Positions 1 through 5,055 of a stretch of 5,055 nt of DNA are shown in pieces. The position numbers and the translations under genes were made by a program. The notes under the pieces are model-generated. The model saw only the letters and a program-made list of their open reading frames with translations. It did not search any database and had not been told where the DNA came from. Position 1 is the stretch's first letter. Each line of letters begins with the position of its first letter. Where the stretch lies: the NCBI GenBank assembly GCA_005792225.1, contig SXSP01000058.1, positions 1-5,055 on the forward strand, read 5' to 3'. Source of the stretch: Bdellovibrionales bacterium (GTDB lineage Bacteria > Bdellovibrionota > Bdellovibrionia > Bdellovibrionales > JAMPXM01).

Positions 1-723
1 CTTAAAGATCACACGCCCGTTTTAAACATCGTTCAAACGGACGGAAACTACGTGAAGCTCTTTAAGGCGGCTTTCAACAATATCGACCCCAAGAAGATCA
101 CGATGAAAGAGGTCTCGCAGGCGATCGCCAGCTTCGAGCGAACCCTCGTCAATGCGAACAGCCGCTTTGATCGTTGGTATTACAGGGGCGAGAAGACCAT
201 GAGCGAGGACGAGATCAAGGGTTTCCAAGTCTTCGTCGGAAATGGTCGCTGCGTCTCCTGCCACCAGGTTGAGCACACGACGGCTCTCTTTACGGATCAC
301 AAATTCCACAACATCGGCGTTGGGATTAACAGGATCCCGACGGCGGACCTCAACGAGCTCGCGGGCAAGTTCCTCACCGCTAACTTTTCCCACTCGCAGG
401 TGGATGAAGCGGTCTTGCGCGACAATAAAACTTCCGAGCTCGGTCGCTTTGCAATCACGAAAGAGATGACTGATTTGGGTGGGTTTAAAACCTCCACCCT
501 CCGGAACATCAATCTGACGGCGCCGTACATGCACGACGGAAGCTTGAAGACACTTGACGATGTGGTTGAGCATTACAACCGCGGCGGCGCGAGCAGCGAT
601 AAAGAGACGGTGAACGCGTTCTTGAGCGGCGGGATTCGTCCGCTGAACCTCACGAAAGAAGAAAAGAAGAACCTGGTCGCCTTCATGAAAACCCTCACCA
701 GCGCGAAATTCGAAAAGAAATAA
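1..723 (+). CDS. Di-haem cytochrome-c peroxidase / MauG-family protein, C-terminal part (5' truncated by window)
   Basis: The frame is open from base 1 and ends at TAA 721-723, giving 240 codons. The GTG at 52 is internal, because the upstream codons continue the same protein. Visible are the inter-domain helix AIASFERTL (around residues 41-49), a haem-binding CVSCH (bases 250-264, residues 84-88), LFTDHKFHNIGVG just after it, and TLRNINLTAPYMHDGSLKTL, whose Met (bases 529-531, residue 177) is the expected axial ligand of the high-potential haem. This is the C-terminal haem domain of bacterial cytochrome-c peroxidases, which reduce peroxide in the periplasm with electrons from small cytochromes c, or of MauG-like oxidases. 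The N-terminal haem domain (roughly 100 residues) and the signal peptide lie outside the window, so peroxidase and MauG-like activity cannot be told apart. It is the first visible gene of a tight operon; a cytochrome c two genes downstream is a plausible electron donor. Confidence 0.93.
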   Translation, partial: LKDHTPVLNIVQTDGNYVKLFKAAFNNIDPKKITMKEVSQAIASFERTLVNANSRFDRWYYRGEKTMSEDEIKGFQVFVGNGRCVSCHQVEHTTALFTDHKFHNIGVGINRIPTADLNELAGKFLTANFSHSQVDEAVLRDNKTSELGRFAITKEMTDLGGFKTSTLRNINLTAPYMHDGSLKTLDDVVEHYNRGGASSDKETVNAFLSGGIRPLNLTKEEKKNLVAFMKTLTSAKFEKK

Positions 724-736
724 GGGGAGCTTAAGA

Positions 737-1804
737 ATGAGCCAAATGGGAAGACGTGACTTTTTGAAATTAGGTGCCCTGGCGGGAATCGCGACTTTAC
801 CTTTGAGCATGGTGCGAATCGCTTTCGGAAAACCCGAAGACGATTTCACCTTCGCTTACATCTCGGATTCGCATATCCAGCACATCAAGGGAAATCAGTT
901 CGTTCGCAACTGGGATATGGGATTGAAGCGCGCGGTTGCGGAAACGAATCTTCTCGTTCCGAAGCCCGACTTCGTGGTCTTCGGCGGAGACCTCGCGCAA
1001 ATGGGAACGAAAGAGGAACTGGATCACGGAGCCGAACTCCTTTCGGCTCTGAAGTACAAGACCTACCACGTGATGGGCGAGCACGATTACTACCTTGATC
1101 TCGGAAAGTACTGGGAAAAGCTCTTCGGTCCGCAGTGGTACAGCTTCGATCATAAGGGCGTTCACTTCGTCGTCTTGAACTCAATCCTCACCACGGATGA
1201 GTGGACATTCAAACGCTGGCCTACGGCCGAGCAACGTATGGCCGAGATGGCGGGACTCGATAATCCGAACGGATCTCCGTTCATGGTGGGCGAGGCTCAG
1301 CGCAAATGGTTGAAGGAAGATCTCGCGAAAGTCGCGAAGACCACGCCGATCGTTGTCTTCTCGCACTCGCCGATTCAGAAAATTTTCAAGAACTGGAATT
1401 TCTGGACCGACGATGCGGAACAAGTCCAAGCGCTCTTGAAACCGTTCCAAAAGGTGAGCGTCGTCTACGGGCACGTTCATCAGATTCAGTACAATCAGAT
1501 CGGAAACATCTCGTTCAATTCGGTTATGGCGACGGCTTGGCCATGGCCGTATCCTCAGTCGTACGTTTTGGCTGACAGTCACCTTCCCGTCTTGACGGTT
1601 CCGATGAACCGCGCGGATCCGTTCTTCGAGAGGGACGCAACGGGCTGGCAGTACATCAACACTCGCACGGGACGTTTGGCTCTGAATTACGAACTTCCGA
1701 ACAACACAAAACGGCAGGTGGCATTCAACGCCAAGACTGGTAAGCCACAAGATATGGCGTACCAAGATAAGAAGAACCGGATCTTGCCGCAGGATCATTA
1801 CTGA
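737..1804 (+). CDS. Tat-exported metallophosphoesterase (calcineurin-like fold)
   Basis: 355 residues. The N-terminus has a twin-arginine signal (GRRDFLKLG, residues 5-13, followed by a hydrophobic stretch to about 30), so the enzyme is exported folded, probably with metals already loaded. The metallophosphoesterase motifs occur in order: DSH (D44, H46), GGD (D85), GEHD (E115, H116, D117), SHS (H210) and GHVH (H246, H248). They predict a two-metal phosphomonoesterase or phosphodiesterase site. The usual GNHD Asn, a metal ligand, is Glu here. I recall GEHD in relatives of this subfamily, so it may be a family trait rather than damage. About 105 residues follow the last motif and have no recognised domain. 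ATG 737 is chosen because GGGGAG at 724-729 sits 7 nt upstream; ATG 746 would be 16 nt away but would keep the Tat motif. It starts 13 nt after the peroxidase gene, so it is co-transcribed. The substrate is unknown. Confidence 0.9.
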   Translation: MSQMGRRDFLKLGALAGIATLPLSMVRIAFGKPEDDFTFAYISDSHIQHIKGNQFVRNWDMGLKRAVAETNLLVPKPDFVVFGGDLAQMGTKEELDHGAELLSALKYKTYHVMGEHDYYLDLGKYWEKLFGPQWYSFDHKGVHFVVLNSILTTDEWTFKRWPTAEQRMAEMAGLDNPNGSPFMVGEAQRKWLKEDLAKVAKTTPIVVFSHSPIQKIFKNWNFWTDDAEQVQALLKPFQKVSVVYGHVHQIQYNQIGNISFNSVMATAWPWPYPQSYVLADSHLPVLTVPMNRADPFFERDATGWQYINTRTGRLALNYELPNNTKRQVAFNAKTGKPQDMAYQDKKNRILPQDHY

Positions 1805-1818
1805 GAGGAGTAGCCGAG

Positions 1819-2223
1819 ATGAAGAAAATTTTAGGCATTTTAGCTTTTGTAGTTCTCGCGGCTCCTCCGGCTTTTGCGGATGAGTTCACGAAAGCGGATA
1901 TGGATCGTTGGCAGAAAGAGTTCGATGCGGCGGCGAAGCTCGGTCGAAAGCTCTGGGTCAACGACGGTCCGGTGAAACTCGGGACCAACGGTGTCGCGTG
2001 CGCGCAATGCCATCCGAACGGAGCCAATACCCACCCCGAGACTTACCCGAAGTTTCAAAAGCAACTCGGAAAGGTCGCTCAAATGTGGGAGATGGTGAAC
2101 TGGTGCATTCGCAATCCGCTCGAAGGAAAAAACTTAGCGGCGGATTCAAACGAAATGACGGCGCTTCTCGCATACGCGAATTCGGAGCGCAAGGGCGTGA
2201 AACTCGCGCCGGGTAAACACTAA
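1819..2223 (+). CDS. Small periplasmic monohaem c-type cytochrome, TsdA/SoxA-like
   Basis: 134 residues. The Sec signal peptide has a KK start, a hydrophobic core at residues 4-15 and a likely cleavage after A20 (AFA|DE). One haem-c attachment motif, CAQCH, lies at residues 61-65 (bases 1999-2013), in the context GVACAQCHPNGANTHPETYP. About 30 residues later comes MVNWCIRNPLEGK, whose C96 sits where thiosulfate dehydrogenase TsdA and SoxA cytochromes carry a haem-ligating cysteine within a similar C-x-R/Q...GK segment. Methionines M86 and M89 (QMWEM) are alternative ligands. By family it is an electron carrier; it might pass electrons to or from the peroxidase encoded upstream. GAGAGGAG at 1803-1810 overlaps the previous stop codon and lies 8 nt before the ATG. 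The gap to the metallophosphoesterase gene is 14 nt. The haem-protein call is firm; the TsdA/SoxA link rests on motif resemblance only. Confidence 0.9.
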   Translation: MKKILGILAFVVLAAPPAFADEFTKADMDRWQKEFDAAAKLGRKLWVNDGPVKLGTNGVACAQCHPNGANTHPETYPKFQKQLGKVAQMWEMVNWCIRNPLEGKNLAADSNEMTALLAYANSERKGVKLAPGKH

Positions 2224-2238
2224 AGGAGTGAGATCGTG
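2222..2238 (+). promoter_or_regulatory. Ribosome binding site deciding a GTG start
   Basis: AAAGGAG overlaps the TAA stop (2221-2223) of the cytochrome gene and lies 7 nt before GTG 2236. No ATG with comparable spacing exists, and the encoded signal peptide starts at this GTG. Confidence 0.75.
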
Positions 2239-2739
2239 AAAGCTTTGGCTCTGATTTTCGTTGTCTCGATGAGTTCGGCCGCGATCGCGGGAGAGGTCTC
2301 GACGCCGGTAAAATCAGAGCAGGTCTTCACGCGCGTCGATGACGTCTTCGTCGCGGCGAAGTTAACCCCCGCCATCATGAAAGAGTTCAAAGCCGCGGGC
2401 GGCGAGATCATCATCGACGTCCGCGATTTCAGTGAGCACGGAGAGTGTGGCGAGGCCGCGATGGCCGGCAAACTTGGGCTCAAATTCTTCATGTCTCCTC
2501 TTCCGAAGGCGGATCCTTTTACGAAAGAAACCATCGCCGCCGTCGAGAAAATCGTGGCCGATGCGAAAGGTAAACCGGTTCTGGTTTCGTGCTCGACCGG
2601 AAATCGCGCCGCCGGTTTTTTAGCGGCTCACCTGGTTGAGAAAAAGAGAATGGCTCCGGAGAAGGCCATTCAGGTCGCGAAAGCGAATGGTCTTAACTCG
2701 GACTTCACAGAAGAACTCCTCCGCGAATATCTGAAGTAA
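2236..2739 (+). CDS. Exported DUF442 / rhodanese-like (beta-lactamase-hydrolase-type) phosphatase or sulfurtransferase
   Basis: 167 residues from a GTG start. AAAGGAG (2222-2228) lies 7 nt upstream, and the Sec signal peptide begins exactly there (MKALALIFVV..., likely cleavage after A18 in AIA|GE). After cleavage the chain reads FTRVDDVFVAAKLTPAIMKEF, then IIIDVRDFSEHGE, then a Gly-Leu-x-Phe strand, then the active-site loop CSTGNR (C119-R124, bases 2590-2607) followed by AAGFLAAHLVEKK. This order fits the DUF442/TIGR01244 fold, related to dual-specificity phosphatases and rhodaneses, whose loop is commonly CRSGTR. The Cys-x4-Arg loop predicts a cysteinyl-phosphate or persulfide intermediate. 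A second Cys, C71, lies in the region between the first strand and the catalytic loop. Export is notable, as many relatives are cytoplasmic or fused to hydrolase domains. As last gene of the four-gene operon beside a TsdA/SoxA-like cytochrome, sulfur transfer is a reasonable guess; phosphatase activity is the alternative. Confidence 0.8.
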   Translation: MKALALIFVVSMSSAAIAGEVSTPVKSEQVFTRVDDVFVAAKLTPAIMKEFKAAGGEIIIDVRDFSEHGECGEAAMAGKLGLKFFMSPLPKADPFTKETIAAVEKIVADAKGKPVLVSCSTGNRAAGFLAAHLVEKKRMAPEKAIQVAKANGLNSDFTEELLREYLK

Positions 2740-2752
2740 AGCTGGTGAGGTT

Positions 2753-2792
2753 GGCCCTCGTTTAAAACCCGACGGCCGTCTCGTTTTGGGCC
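2753..2792. terminator. Imperfect hairpin between the two transcription units, possible (bidirectional) terminator
   Basis: A perfect 10-bp palindrome, GACGGCCGTC (2771-2780), is flanked by AAAAC (2764-2768) and GTTTT (2783-2787), which can pair across a 2-nt mismatch on each side. Outer GGCCC (2753-2757) and GGGCC (2788-2792) can extend the stem if a 6-nt bulge is allowed on the left. The short T run falls inside or just after the stem, and no long T tract follows, so termination efficiency is uncertain. The position, 14 nt after the last stop of the four-gene run, supports a terminator; an operator palindrome is the alternative. Confidence 0.4.
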
Positions 2793-2847
2793 GGTAGTTT
2801 CAATGTCTCACTAAACGCCAACTCCTTCCGATACACTATTTAAGGCG

Positions 2848-2860
2848 AGGAGGGGTGATG
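2848..2860 (+). promoter_or_regulatory. Ribosome binding site favouring ATG 2858 over GTG 2855
   Basis: AGGAGG at 2848-2853 leaves only 1 nt before GTG 2855 but 4 nt before ATG 2858; counted from GAGG (2847-2850) the ATG is 7 nt away. The adjacent ATG is therefore the better start; the two choices differ by one residue. Confidence 0.65.
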
Positions 2861-3766
2861 TCGTCTCAGACGTCGAAGTTGCGCGCGTTCGCGGCCCTAG
2901 CGATTTTGTTATCCGGAGTGGTGGTCTTCTACCAAAACTGCGGCGGCTTTCAGGCACTCGGTCCCTCAAGTTTGTCTTCAGAGAGCTTCGGAGTCGGAGC
3001 ATTTTCCACGCAGAACCCGCCCGGTATGGAATCTGGCGGCAACCTCTACAGCTCCGATGAATTCCAAAACCTGAAGAACGCAGAAGCGTACGCCGCGGAT
3101 AAAGCGCAAGACCCGAGTCGCAGCGTGCACGCCCTTTTCCAAGATCGTGGCCTGTGCGTCGTGCGCGGGGGCGCGGGTAAATTCTTAGCTCCCATGGATT
3201 ATACGACTCGCGCGAGCTGCGAAGCCCTGTGCGGACAGATGACGGCGAACGTAAACCGAGTCTGCATTTGGCGTAATCAGAGTTTCGTCGGTAACCCTGA
3301 ACTCCCATGCCTCATTCGAGGAGGAGTCTTCGCGACTCGCTTTACTCACCCGAACCTCATCCGAGCGAGTTGCCAGGCGGAGTGCGACCGATTGGCGGCA
3401 GAGGCTCCCTATCGCACTTGCGATTGGGGTGACGAAAGACTTCATGAGCCGCCAAAGGGAGTCGAGTGTCGAGTTGACGGCGGTGCGGGAGTTTCTTTCC
3501 TCGCTCGCCGGGTGATTTTCAGTTCGCGCCAGCAATGCCAGGAATTCTGCGACTTAAATGGATCGGCCGAATACCGCACGTGTCGTTACGGCGATGAGAT
3601 TCTTCGTCACCCCGATGAGAATTCGAAGTGCGAAATTCTCGGCGGCGCCGGCGTGGTTCTGCGCCCGATCTTCTATGGATCTCGTGTGGACTGCTCGGCA
3701 AGTTGCGAGTCGTTTCCGCAAAACCCGAATCGACTTTGCTATCACGGGAAAGAGAGGATCAGATGA
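2858..3766 (+). CDS. Exported/membrane-anchored protein with four tandem four-cysteine repeats, unknown family
   Basis: 302 residues from ATG 2858. Residues 8-25 form a hydrophobic export segment ending VVVFYQNCGGF, with C28 directly after it. This is not a canonical lipobox (small residues are missing at -1 and -3), but I recall a QNCG ending in Bdellovibrio predicted lipoproteins. Residues 31-99 are a Ser/Gly/Asn-rich linker without cysteine. Residues 100-302 are four repeats starting at C100, C151, C204 and C258, each with the pattern C-x(20-22)-C-x3-C-x(10-11)-C, a GG(AG) turn after the first Cys, and R-x-C-x-[WYH] at the fourth. All 16 remaining cysteines of the protein fall in these repeats, so two disulfides per repeat are likely in the periplasm or at the cell surface. 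I recognise no known family. Its stop overlaps the start of the sulfatase gene (ATGA), which links the two functionally. Possible roles are substrate or cell-surface binding; this is inference. Confidence 0.88.
   Translation: MSSQTSKLRAFAALAILLSGVVVFYQNCGGFQALGPSSLSSESFGVGAFSTQNPPGMESGGNLYSSDEFQNLKNAEAYAADKAQDPSRSVHALFQDRGLCVVRGGAGKFLAPMDYTTRASCEALCGQMTANVNRVCIWRNQSFVGNPELPCLIRGGVFATRFTHPNLIRASCQAECDRLAAEAPYRTCDWGDERLHEPPKGVECRVDGGAGVSFLARRVIFSSRQQCQEFCDLNGSAEYRTCRYGDEILRHPDENSKCEILGGAGVVLRPIFYGSRVDCSASCESFPQNPNRLCYHGKERIR
3155..3763 (+). repeat. Four tandem protein-level cysteine repeats (about 51-54 residues each)
   Basis: Unit starts are at bases 3155, 3308, 3467 and 3629, so the period is 51, 53 and 54 residues. 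Unit Cys positions are 100/121/125/136, 151/172/176/188, 204/227/231/242 and 258/279/283/294. Shared non-Cys positions include GGAG (units 1, 3 and 4; GGV in unit 2), Ser before or near the second Cys, and RxC at the fourth, followed in units 2-4 by an aromatic or His residue, Gly and an acidic residue two or three positions later. Similarity is at protein level; the DNA has diverged, so the duplications are old and under selection. Confidence 0.88.
3751..3766 (+). promoter_or_regulatory. Translational coupling junction (SD plus ATGA overlap)
   Basis: GAGAGG (3752-3757) lies 5 nt before ATG 3763. The TGA stop (3764-3766) of the cysteine-repeat gene shares two bases with that ATG, so terminating ribosomes can reinitiate on the sulfatase frame. 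Confidence 0.8.
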
Positions 3767-5055
3767 GCCGCTGGAGTCGTCGAAGCTTCCTTCAAAAGTC
3801 AGCGCTCCTCGCTGGGGCGACAATCGGCTCAACGGTTCTTCCCAAGACTTTGAGTCCAGCTAAGGGCCAAGGCGCTCGTCAAAACGTTCTCTTCATCTCA
3901 GTTGATGATTTGAACGACTGGGTGAAACCCTTTGGCGGATATTCGGGTGTGATCACGCCAAATATCTCTCGTCTCGCGTCTGAGGGCGTCGCGTTTCAGA
4001 ATGCATTTTGTCCCGCGCCCTACTGCGGAGCCGCTCGCGCTTCGATCATGACCGGCACGGCTCCTTACCGTAACGGCTTAACGAACAACCTCAACATCAT
4101 GGCACCGACCGAATATGCGGAGGCCTTGCGGCGTTTACAGCAAACGGATCTGCTTACGATTCCGCGCTATTTCCGTCAGGAGGGATACAACGTTTTTGGT
4201 GGAGGAAAACTCTATCACGGCGGATTCGGATCAAAGGGCGCGGTGAACTACGACGAAGCCGCCTGGCATGATTACTACAAAATGGATTTCAACGAAATCG
4301 CGAACGCCTACCCGGGAGTTCTGAATTACCGCGATCACCGAACGGCGGCACAAATCGCGATGGGCGAGGGCGCAACGGGAGATCTACCGTCGATGATCTC
4401 GGCTCAGTACAACACGCTCGAGCAAGAAAACATGATGCCCGATAAGCGATTGGCTCAGTGGGCGGTCAATAAGTTTTTGGATGGAAGCCTTAAACAAAAA
4501 CCATTTTTCTTAGGCCTGGGATTTTATAGACCGCACATTGCGATGTATGTGCCTCAGCGATTCTATGACCTCTACCCAATTGAGTCGATCCGCGTCCCGA
4601 ATTACACTGAACAATTCGAGGACCTACAAGATCTACCGGAATTCGCGCTTCGTAACCTCGTGAACATGGAATGGACCGCTTACGGCGCTAAAATGCAAAA
4701 CGGCGCGGCGTCGTCTGATCACTATCTCCTGAAAGATATGGCGCCCAAAGATGGCCGTAATGGTCATGCGCAAGCGATCCAGGCTTATCTTGCTAGCATC
4801 ACCTTCGTTGACGAGTGCATCGGCCAGGTCCTCTCGGCTTTGGATCGAAGCGGTCTGCGTGAGAACACCACCGTTGTTCTCTGGAGCGATCACGGCTGGT
4901 TCTTGGGTGAGAAACTCACGTGGCAGAAGTTTAAACTCTGGGAGAAGGCCACCCGCGTTCCCATGATCATCTCGAAGCCCGGCGGCCCCAACGGTAATTG
5001 CCAATCGGTCGTGAGTTCACTCGATTTGCTTCCGACCCTCATTGATATCACGGGC
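3763..5055 (+). CDS. Tat-exported sulfatase, iduronate-2-sulfatase-like, 3' end cut by window
   Basis: The frame is open from ATG 3763 to the last base (431 codons, no stop). The N-terminus SRRSFLQKS (residues 5-13) followed by a hydrophobic stretch is a twin-arginine signal. Metal- and substrate-site motifs appear in order: VDDLND (D48, D49); CGAARASIMTG with C88 as the residue to be converted to formylglycine and R92 in the motif; GGGKLYHGG (K149, H152); FYRPHI (H258); and SDHGWFLGEK (D376, H377) with K389 shortly after. The GKxxH, RPHI and SDHGWxLGE set matches the human iduronate-2-sulfatase type best; choline- and other sulfatases differ there. It should hydrolyse sulfate esters, perhaps of sulfated glycans, in the periplasm. 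The formylglycine motif has Ala where Pro is usual (CxPxR). Human iduronate-2-sulfatase is 550 residues, so roughly 100 residues are missing. It is the second gene of an overlapping pair with the cysteine-repeat gene. Confidence 0.93.
   Translation, partial: MSRWSRRSFLQKSALLAGATIGSTVLPKTLSPAKGQGARQNVLFISVDDLNDWVKPFGGYSGVITPNISRLASEGVAFQNAFCPAPYCGAARASIMTGTAPYRNGLTNNLNIMAPTEYAEALRRLQQTDLLTIPRYFRQEGYNVFGGGKLYHGGFGSKGAVNYDEAAWHDYYKMDFNEIANAYPGVLNYRDHRTAAQIAMGEGATGDLPSMISAQYNTLEQENMMPDKRLAQWAVNKFLDGSLKQKPFFLGLGFYRPHIAMYVPQRFYDLYPIESIRVPNYTEQFEDLQDLPEFALRNLVNMEWTAYGAKMQNGAASSDHYLLKDMAPKDGRNGHAQAIQAYLASITFVDECIGQVLSALDRSGLRENTTVVLWSDHGWFLGEKLTWQKFKLWEKATRVPMIISKPGGPNGNCQSVVSSLDLLPTLIDITG

Noticed and set aside
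52..54. GTG 52 as start of the peroxidase gene
   Set aside because: The frame is open from base 1, no ribosome binding site precedes it, and the family has another haem domain upstream, so the gene begins outside the window.
22..849. 275-codon open frame on the minus strand
   Set aside because: It lies antisense to the peroxidase gene and crosses into the metallophosphoesterase gene. The plus strand here has conserved haem motifs; the antisense frame is open because of codon bias and shows no recognisable domain or export signal.
1181..1798. 205-codon open frame on the minus strand within the metallophosphoesterase gene
   Set aside because: It is fully antisense to the region encoding the SHS and GHVH motifs, with Arg-rich low-information composition typical of shadow frames.
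2793..2847. Possible sigma-70 promoter for the cysteine-repeat/sulfatase pair (TACACT or TATTTA as -10)
   Set aside because: No -35 hexamer at 16-18 nt from either candidate looks convincing; a promoter is likely somewhere here but cannot be placed.
2811..3308. 165-codon minus-strand frame over the start of the cysteine-repeat gene
   Set aside because: Arg/Ser-rich composition and no motif; the plus frame has a strong ribosome binding site, export signal and repeat structure.
4633..5004. 123-codon minus-strand frame near the window end
   Set aside because: It is antisense to the sulfatase SDHGW region, which is conserved on the plus strand.
1..5055. CRISPR arrays, tRNA or rRNA genes, insertion sequences
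   Set aside because: No direct repeat-spacer pattern, RNA gene signature, transposase motif or terminal inverted repeat was seen; nearly all bases are accounted for by six coding frames.

Overview
The window is fully coding on the + strand, with one short intergenic gap. It probably comes from a Gram-negative bacterium. Four of the gene products carry export signals (two twin-arginine, two Sec), and haem-c proteins require a periplasm. The N-terminus of the fifth gene ends its hydrophobic segment in YQNCGG. I recall this kind of 'QNCG' ending in predicted lipoproteins of Bdellovibrio and relatives, so Bdellovibrionota is my best guess, from memory and not verified.

Region 1 (1-2739) is a compact four-gene run with gaps of 13, 14 and 12 nt, each gap holding a strong Shine-Dalgarno. 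It encodes: the C-terminal two thirds of a di-haem cytochrome-c peroxidase/MauG-type protein (5' end outside the window); a Tat-exported metallophosphoesterase with Glu in place of the usual metal-binding Asn; a small Sec-exported monohaem cytochrome c with a TsdA/SoxA-like conserved cysteine; and a Sec-exported DUF442/rhodanese-like protein with a CSTGNR active-site loop. All would act in the periplasm. The set looks like an electron-transfer or redox module with a phosphatase and a possible sulfur-handling enzyme, but the substrate cannot be read from sequence.

Region 2 (2740-2857) is a 118-nt gap with an imperfect hairpin that probably separates two transcription units, then a strong ribosome binding site.

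Region 3 (2858-5055) is a two-gene unit whose cistrons overlap by ATGA. The first gene encodes a predicted membrane-anchored or lipid-anchored protein with four tandem four-cysteine repeats of about 51-54 residues, of no family I recognise. The second encodes a Tat-exported sulfatase of the iduronate-2-sulfatase-like type, cut by the window end, with a variant formylglycine motif (CGAAR). The translational coupling of an unknown disulfide-repeat surface protein to a sulfatase is the most novel feature here.
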